Assembly: GCA_037102815.1 (NCBI GenBank)
Contig: BTPP01000002.1
Location: 1,550,001-1,614,000, forward strand
Source of the DNA: Neurospora intermedia
Lineage: Eukaryota > Ascomycota > Sordariomycetes > Sordariales > Sordariaceae
DNA length: 64,000 nucleotides
Direction of reading: 5' to 3'
The first letter of the stretch is position 1; each line of letters opens with the position of its first letter. The notes below the pieces were generated by a model. The model saw nothing but the letters and a program-made list of their open reading frames with translations, had not been told where the DNA came from and did no database searches. Shown here piece after piece: positions 57,591-64,000 of this stretch. The translations under genes were made by a program, and so were the position numbers.

Positions 57591-58504
57591 GGTGTGTTTG
57601 TGTGTGGGTGTGCGGTTGGCGACTGGGTGGTGTGTGTGGTGGTGGGCTGTCGCAAAGTCTCTCAGACGTCCTCGATATGCGATTGCGTTGCGCAGAAAAG
57701 CGGGCGGGCTCTCTGAGGTGGAGGTTAGGTATGTATATGGGAGAGGGCGACAGGGCCTGCTATCGCGACGACGGGCTAGAGTCAACCGGAGAGGTTGTCG
57801 GTCGGACAAAGGATGGCTGTGCCGGTGGTGATGTGCGGTGACGGGGGTGGGTCAGGTAGCAAGACTCGAATCAAACGGCGACAAGTTGGAACCGCGATAA
57901 GTGTCTGGCAAAATTGTCGGAGATGGGCACACACGACGGGCGGGCGCCAGCGAGGGAGGGGTACGGGCTAGAACGTCCAGGAACTTACAAGGGGTTTGAG
58001 GGCGTCCCTAGCGCTGTGCCCCGCCTCAACCCGCCCAAGCTAGGGGCTGTGACATGAATGGAAGATAAGGTAAGATAAGGACAGGTACTTTGGTTAGGTA
58101 TCTTTCCTTATCCTTCCTGTCGACCTTCCGTCATCCCGTACATGAGACATCAGCAATATACAAGTGGAATGACTGACAAGTTATTGTTCCTGTACCAAAC
58201 CATACCTCCAAAGCATAATAAAAACTAGTAGAATCGGCAAATAAGTAAGTATGTAACTGAATTGCTTGACACAACGGCGGCATCTCTTTAGTTGGGTTAG
58301 AATTGGTCGTGCCTTCCAGAGCTATGGCCTGTCGCGGTCCTGAAAGGTGTTTAACGTCATCGGTCCTGCCTCTCTTTTCATCTTTCACTCATAAAGGACG
58401 GAAGCTTGGCGCCCAGAGGCCCTCGGGTGTGTCTGTTTCTCAGCTGAACTCTTTCTCCGACTTCACTATTTCCTGCACAACCAGAAACCATTCGTTTGCC
58501 ATTC
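57591..58504. promoter_or_regulatory. Divergent promoter region, GlnRS / macrodomain gene
   Basis: A 914-bp stretch between divergent starts containing the GATA-site cluster annotated separately. No gene seen. Confidence 0.5.
58064..58112. promoter_or_regulatory. Cluster of three GATA-type sites
   Basis: GATAAG at 58064-58069 and 58074-58079, in a 10-bp direct repeat, and the reverse form CTTATC at 58107-58112. Paired GATA sites are the usual binding pattern for the fungal nitrogen regulators NIT2/AreA, and also for light and iron regulators. Functional use is inference. Confidence 0.4.
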
Positions 58505-59448
58505 ATGTCCTCAGTTCGACTTTTGTCCCGCGTTCTCCAAGTGTCTCTACGCAATCAAAGTCGACGTCCACTCACAGCTCGATTCATTCCAGCCCGAGCC
58601 ATTCCAGCCATCACAACTACAGCTGCCTCGCAAGCAACGAGAAGTATGGCGTCCTCGGCCCGTGTAGAGTCCCACGAGATCCCCAGCATCTATGACCTCT
58701 ACGATGAGGGCGTACTCCCCGAGGAGGGCTTCAGCGTGACAGACTCCTATAAGCAACCGCTCCCCATTGTCGTCGACGGCGACTCTAATGCTTTCCCAAC
58801 CCCCTCGTCTGAGCTCAACAAGCGCATTGCCATCCACCACGGAGACATCACCAAACTTCAGGTTGATGCCATTGTCAACGCCGCAAACAACTCCCTTCTT
58901 GGTGGCGGAGGTGTAGATGGTGCCATCCATTGTGCCGCCGGCTCCGGGCTGGTTCGCGAGTGCCGCACCAAGGGTGGATGTGCCACCGGTGACGCTGTCA
59001 TGACTGACGCCTATAACTTGCCTTGCAAAAAGGTCATCCACACGGTCGGTCCCGTCTATTCATCGGGCAATCATCAGGAGTGCGAGAAACTCCTCATCTC
59101 CTGCTATCTACGCTCTCTGCAGACAGCAGCAGAGGCTGGACTCACCACCATCGCTTTCCCCGCCATCAGCACCGGCATCTACGGTTATCCGAGCAGATAT
59201 GCAGCTCAAGCAGCCCTTGGTGCCATTCGTCATTTCCTGCTAGATCCCAAGACACCGGCTACGATCACAAAGGTCATTATTGTCACTTTCGCCCACCAAG
59301 ATACGCGTGCCTACCACAAATGGCTACCGTGAGTCGCCCATCCCCACCTATTTCCAACGCTCCTAGTGTGAAGCCACCAAGTTCAGTGTCAGAGACGCAA
59401 GTGGGCTAACAAATTACCTCTAGGACGTACTTCCCTCCCTCAATTTGA
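58505..59448 (+). CDS. Macrodomain (ADP-ribose-binding) protein, MacroD type
   Basis: Exons 58505-59328 and 59424-59448 (95-nt intron, GTGAGT...CTCTAG) give 282 residues. The macrodomain occupies about residues 105-275: IAIHHGDITKLQVDAIVNAA, NNSLLGGGGVDGAIH, GCATGDAVMTDAYNLPCKKV, IHTVGPVY and AFPAISTGIYGYP. These are the MacroD-type hydrolase motifs, which remove mono-ADP-ribose from proteins or process ADP-ribose derivatives such as O-acetyl-ADP-ribose. The first 50 residues are rich in Arg, Ser and hydrophobic residues and free of acidic ones (VRLLSRVLQVSLRNQSRRPL), a likely mitochondrial presequence. A second in-frame ATG at 58646 (MASSARVES) would give a cytosolic/nuclear form. The last exon is 25 nt and encodes TYFPPSI. 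Confidence 0.9.
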
Positions 59449-60184
59449 AAACCTGGGAGGAAGTTTCCCCATTCAAGTTAGGGGTGGCGAACCTCCAAGC
59501 GTGCTGAAAGCGAAAGGTGAAGACGGCAAAGTATCAATGAACTTCCAGTTCTGACGGCCAAGAGGTGCGTTGTCCCTGCTTTGACCCGCTGGTATTTTCA
59601 ACACCCCTTTGCTTGCTTTTCTCGATGCCATAATCGAGGAACACAATATGGAATGGCTTTAGAAAAGCGAAGGAAGAGCTGGAGGCAGTGCCAGAACAGT
59701 TACGGACAGCAATCAGAGAGAAAATTATCTGAATGCGGATGGACGCTCAGGTGGCTCTGCAAAAGTGGCGAGTGGCTGAGGAGGAAGACATCGACAGGCC
59801 TCAGTAGCTGCAATTGACGATGAGATTGTAAAGTCTGTGGAGATGTTTGCGTCTGTATATTAGCAAAGATTCACGTCAGGGTGAATCAGAAATGCGACTG
59901 GGTCCAAGGTATAATACATCCATACACTAGCTGACAATTACAAGCAGGAATCGATCCAAAGATGAAAGAAAAGTTATTGTATCTAACTAGATAACCAAGC
60001 ATAAACCACAGAGCATACCACAAATCCAAACTCAATTACTGACCCGTTCCTGTTGCGCCATCCCAGGTAGTCGGCCCTCCCGATTTGCATAAGACAACTT
60101 GATTCACACCCCATCTTCCGCCCGCTTCCAACCTTCCAATACAACCAGCCCTTTGTTCAGTCCCCATACTCATTAAGCCGCGAC
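59449..60184. other. Convergent 3' intergenic region
   Basis: 736 bp between the stops of the macrodomain gene and the metallopeptidase-like gene. Nothing recognised. Confidence 0.5.
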
Positions 60185-63100
60185 CTACTCTATCCCGTCG
60201 TCCATATCCATATCATTATCCGGATTCTCCCTCTGCCCTGCTGTTTGACCCCCTTCATCACCAAAAACATCTCCCAGACCACCCCACCCAACACTTGGTC
60301 CTCCAGCATTCGCACCAGCACCCCGAGCGCCCCGACCACCCTGAGCACCCCTCGGAGCGCCCGAAGCGCCCGCTCTACCTCTTGGAGCATTCGGAACATT
60401 CATCTCAGCGAAAGGAGCTCTACGACGTTCATAGATATCCATACCTCTACGGCCAGGCGCCCCTCTAGCATCTACATTCCGCCTAGGTGCCGCAGGTGCC
60501 GCCGGTGGAGAACCACCATCACCACCACCATCACCACCGAAAAAGTTCAACCGACCCAACGGTGCAAGCAACCCCCGCATACCAGACGTTGGAGTCCGGA
60601 TTTGCGTGGGAGAATCTCTACCCCTCGGAGCGCGAAATTCAGGCGTAGAAGGGCTGCGAGCATTGCGAATGTCAGCGTCGGTGGCAGCGCGTCCGCCACT
60701 GCCCGGGCCGAGGCTGAGGCCGAAGATACTGCCGACTGCGTTGAGGAAAGAGGGGGGAGGAGTTTCGTTGGGTTGGACTTGACGACGGGGTCGACGGCCG
60801 CGGGGTCCTTCGAGAGGGGAGTGGCCGGGGGATCGGCGACGGGGGCGAGGGCCTTCGATGGGGTGACGAGGAGTTCGGGAGTGCAAGGGAGGAGTCTTTT
60901 GGTATGCAGGGGGAGGGGTGCGGTAGGGGGAGCGGGAGGGGGCGCGCATGTGGGGGGTGCGGAGGGGGCTTGTGCGAGGAGGGGGGTTACGTGGGGGAGT
61001 GGTGGGAGTGGTGGGAGTAGTGGTGGTGTTAGGTTGAGGGGGGATAGTGGTGTTGTGTTGAGGGGGGGCATCCATGAAGGGGTCGGCGAGGTTAGGGTCG
61101 TTGGTTACGATACCGGTTTCGGATTCGGAAGAGGAGTAGCAAGTTGAGCAGTAGGAGGAAGAGGAAGAGGAAGAGGAAGAGGAAGAGGAAGAGGAATATG
61201 AGTGGGAACGGGAATGACGATGGTGGTGGTGGTGGTGGGTAGAGGATGAAGGCGCTGCTTGTCTTCCTCTTCTGCCCCCTCGGTTGTCGCTGTCGCTGAT
61301 CTCCATGGGATCTCCGGGGCTGTAGCCAGTGCCGCGGCCTTCGGGGATTCCAGGGCTCCTGGTGCTGCCTACGCTGTAGCTCTCTTCGGGTATCAACTCT
61401 TCGTCTTCGGGAGTACCTTCCGCATCAGCTCTTGGTGAACCACCAGATCTACCACCCGAATCACTCTTGGGGCCGCCAGACCCTCCGCCGGACTCGTCAC
61501 TAGAACTATCACTAACATCATCATCAGACCCAGAACTGGAAGAAGAAGTCCAAGCAGAACCGGTAGCAGAACGGGAAGCACCAGCTGCCGGGGATGAAGA
61601 CGGAGCAGCAGCAGAAGCAGCAGCAGTAGCACCAGGAGCACGAGCGAATCTCTGTGGCGGAAGTACTTGATTCGGGCGCATTTGTCGCTTATGAGCTGGT
61701 AGTTGTGGCTCATCTTCATCATCATCATCATCATCCCGTCCGCGCTTAGCGCCGGCCGCTGCTGTTGATGGACGTGATCTGATTTCCAGGTTTGCAAAGG
61801 CGTGTCCTGACAAGATTGCTTCCTGCTCCGGGTCATTAGCGGACATGACTCTCGTTGTTGGTCTTGGAGCCGGTGCCGATGCCAGCAGCGCCTGTGGGTA
61901 AGCTGATCTTGGTGATATTCTTGTTGACTGGGGGCTTCGGAGAGTGAGTCGTGATAGTGAAAGCTCCGAGTCATAGTCGGTTCCAGGGCTTGATTGTCTC
62001 CTTGCATTCCTCTTCTTCTTTTGCTTCTTCCTGTTCTTCTTCATGATATATGGTCTCACTCGTAATGTCCCTGTGCGGAGCTTGGTGCTGATTCTCCCAA
62101 AGATCACATGGAACTTTTCCCACAGCTGACGAAACATGAGTGGCATGTTGAATGACTCTCGCTGCGCAATCTTTTGCAGGCGCTGGGACCGGGTGCGAAA
62201 GACGGTATCCGCGATGGAAGGCATGGTCTTTGCGATCTCGTCGAATTCGCGCTGAGAGATGGTGTTCTTGTCCAGGTAAGTTCTGGTTTGTTTCAGAGAT
62301 GCGAAGAGTAACGTGATGCTTGTGATACTCTCGCTGATGGACGAGAGAAGCTGGTTATCGAGAAACACGATTGACATCCAGCGGGTTATCTTGGCCGGAA
62401 GAGACAGGCCCATGATTCTGTGCACCTTGCGCCCGTAGGACTCGATCCGCTGCTGAAGCTTCCAGAGCTGAACTTGGAGGTAGCTCTTGTCGAAGTCCGA
62501 AAGCTGGAGGTATTCGACCGCCATGCGCTGGGAGTGCTGGAGTTCGGCCAACACGGAGCTACAAAAGTCTTGCAAGGCGGATAGCAGCTCCTGGGTGGTG
62601 GAGCGAGCGTTGAGCTGGGTGACGCTGACTGCTGCCTCTCCAGGCATGCTGGACAACGCGTTGTTTCTGATCTTTTCCATGTGTGCCTTCACCTCTGCAT
62701 CACGGCCAGACCACCGCTTTTTCTCCTCGTCCCAGCGGCTCTTGGTTCGCACGCCGACTAGCTCCTCGTCAACGAGATGGCCCAGGTACTCAGCCACCAT
62801 CCCATATCCAGCGGCCCTGAACGCTCGCACTGCCAAGTGCAGCCATTTACCCTTGGAAAACCCAAAAGTTTCGTACCAATCCTGTTTCCTCAGTTCTGCG
62901 TCGTGCGGGACGGCAAAAGAAGGTCTTCCGGCGGTGGTGAATCTCAGGGCCCTGTGGCCGTAGATCGGAACGTTGGCGTCCCAGAAGCTCTGCTGGAATA
63001 ATCGGTGGACGTCCTTGAGCTGGATAAGGGTTCCGACGCGTGCTGTGGGCAGGACAGCATCACGGAGGTAGTCTGCCCTGTTTTCATGGTCTTTGTGGTC

Positions 63101-64000
63101 GGGTGGGTCGGGCCACTGCCAGAGGCAGATGTCAATGGGCCATGTGCGGTAGGGATAGAATCTGGCGATGTCGGTTTTGTGAGGTGGTTTGAGGGTGCCG
63201 CCCCATAGCTGTGGTTATGATTATCATCATGTCAGCATTGTTGTGATTGTGGGATTATTGTCTGAGTTGGTGAAGTGACTAGACTAATGGTCACGATGGG
63301 TGTGATAATGCTTACCTGGTTCTCAAATGCAAATCCAATCTCAGCTTTTCCCTCATTAGCCCAGAAGGGATCGTCCCATGCTCGACGAACTTCTGGGTTT
63401 ACAGTGTCTGCGACGTGGCCATACATGGCAAAATGAGCGGCATGCTATGTTTATCAACGACGGACGGCGGTTCCTGAGTCAGCTACAACATGGCAGGCTC
63501 ATAGAAGGTAACGGGATAAAATAGAACATACAGCTAGTTCGTGAAGAATGACAGTTGCAATCACTAGTGAACAGTTTTGCTTTTCGACAGTGGTGTACTG
63601 CGGGACAAGCAGAGGCCACATGATCTCGGCTGCAATCACGACTTCCAGACGAAAATTGACAGCGTCATTTCGATGGTATGGCTGCGTCTCACCGGTCATG
63701 TCGTCTCGGCCCGGTCCTTGTCCAGCCACGAATTGACGGTTCGATTTGATGCTAAGGCTTATTCTTTCCTGGATATAGCTGAGGGCGAGGTTGGCTCTCA
63801 TGTGCGTGCCCTGCTTTGCGAACCAGTCCTTGGGCTCATTGGGGTCAATGTAGATGAGCTTTTTGTCCTTGTGTTTGCTGCTCTTGCGGTGAGTTGGGAC
63901 TTCAATTCCGCAGAGAGAGTCCAAGCATGCTCGCCAGAAGGGATGGTCCATCTGTAAAACCCGGGTGACGAGCTGGAGGGCTGGCTGGAGGGCTGTCCAC
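60185..64000 (-). CDS. Large putative HExxH zinc-metallopeptidase-like protein with disordered tail (5' end off right edge)
   Basis: Visible exons are 63532-64000 (continuing past the edge), 63316-63444 and 60185-63208 (introns 87 and 107 nt), coding at least 1,206 residues. The first visible exon ends TVILHELA and the next begins HAAHFAMYGHVADT, so splicing creates HELAH, the HExxH zinc motif. About 35 residues on, DPFWANEGKAEIGFAFENQ offers a Glu that could be the third ligand of a gluzincin-type site. Then come conserved-looking blocks: LWGGTLKP, FYPYRTWPIDICLWQWPDPP, RVGTLIQLKD, WYETFGFSKGKWLHLAVRAF. A helical region with QLWKLQQRIESYGRKVHRIM follows. From about 62,030 down to the stop the protein is low complexity: basic KKNRKKQKKKR, acidic DDDDDDEDE, Ser runs, a six-His run, Pro/Thr/Arg repeats and Gly/Arg-rich C-terminus. 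I know similar anonymous proteins in filamentous fungi but no characterised one. Function is not established. Confidence 0.7.
61137..61205 (-). repeat. Serine-run microsatellite in coding sequence
   Basis: About nine GAGGAA-type units on the plus strand code for a run of 14 Ser in the tail of the metallopeptidase-like protein; a six-His run lies 40 bp further on (61218-61235). Confidence 0.85.

Noticed and set aside
55929-57716. 595-codon open frame opposite GlnRS
   Set aside because: Same effect as above over a highly biased gene; no protein family features.

Overview
The window is nuclear DNA from a filamentous ascomycete, most likely a Sordariomycete close to Neurospora or Sordaria. The reasons are short introns (mostly 51-130 nt) with GTAAGT/GTGAGT-type donors and CTAAC-like branch sites, two Zn(II)2Cys6 transcription factors, pyrimidine-rich promoters, intergenic stretches of 0.4-5.8 kb, and about 20 protein genes whose families are typical of that group. 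There are no operons, viral elements, CRISPR arrays or rRNA genes. Most coding regions are spliced. The exon boundaries below were derived by hand from splice sites, reading-frame phase and family conservation, and in every complete gene the exon lengths sum to a multiple of three.

Layout. 1-2.4 kb: Zn2Cys6 regulator running off the left edge. 2.8-5.1 kb: deoxyribose-phosphate aldolase and a divergent YdcF/ElyC-like (DUF218) protein, with a 185-bp inverted-repeat element between them. 5.5-6.7 kb: ribosome-biogenesis protein Rrp1. 9.9-11.8 kb: aspartate aminotransferase. 13.8-14.5 kb: an unrecognised protein. 15.3-16.5 kb: ER SNARE Ufe1. 17.8-19.7 kb: MFS transporter. 20.2 kb: intron-containing tRNA-Gly(CCC). 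21.2-23.2 kb: sphingoid long-chain-base kinase. 24.7-26.9 kb: NatA auxiliary subunit. 27.9-28.6 kb: Cid2/MIX23-like protein. 30.4-32.8 kb: ankyrin-repeat protein. 32.8-38.5 kb: a long stretch without recognisable genes. 38.5-42.2 kb: Moc3-like Zn2Cys6 regulator. 42.8-44.3 kb: D-2-hydroxyacid dehydrogenase. 45.9-47.3 kb: S-adenosylhomocysteine hydrolase. 48.8-50.1 kb: eIF3h. 51.2-52.0 kb: UPF0643 protein. 53.3-54.6 kb: mitochondrial SAM-type carrier. 55.6-57.6 kb: glutaminyl-tRNA synthetase. 58.5-59.4 kb: macrodomain protein. 60.2 kb to the right edge: a large putative zinc-metallopeptidase with a long disordered tail.

Most genes are housekeeping functions and do not form one pathway. SAH hydrolase (removes the methyl-cycle by-product) and the SAM-type mitochondrial carrier are functionally related but are probably neighbours by chance. 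The observations most worth following are: the HELAH-type metallopeptidase-like protein whose zinc motif is split by an intron; apparent inactivating changes in both zinc-cluster regulators (a frame change near 505 and an in-frame TAA at 41260); an intron at the identical codon boundary inside both zinc clusters, one with a GC-AG border and one 900 nt long; the inverted-repeat element at 3845-4029; and several genes with paired start codons or tiny terminal exons.
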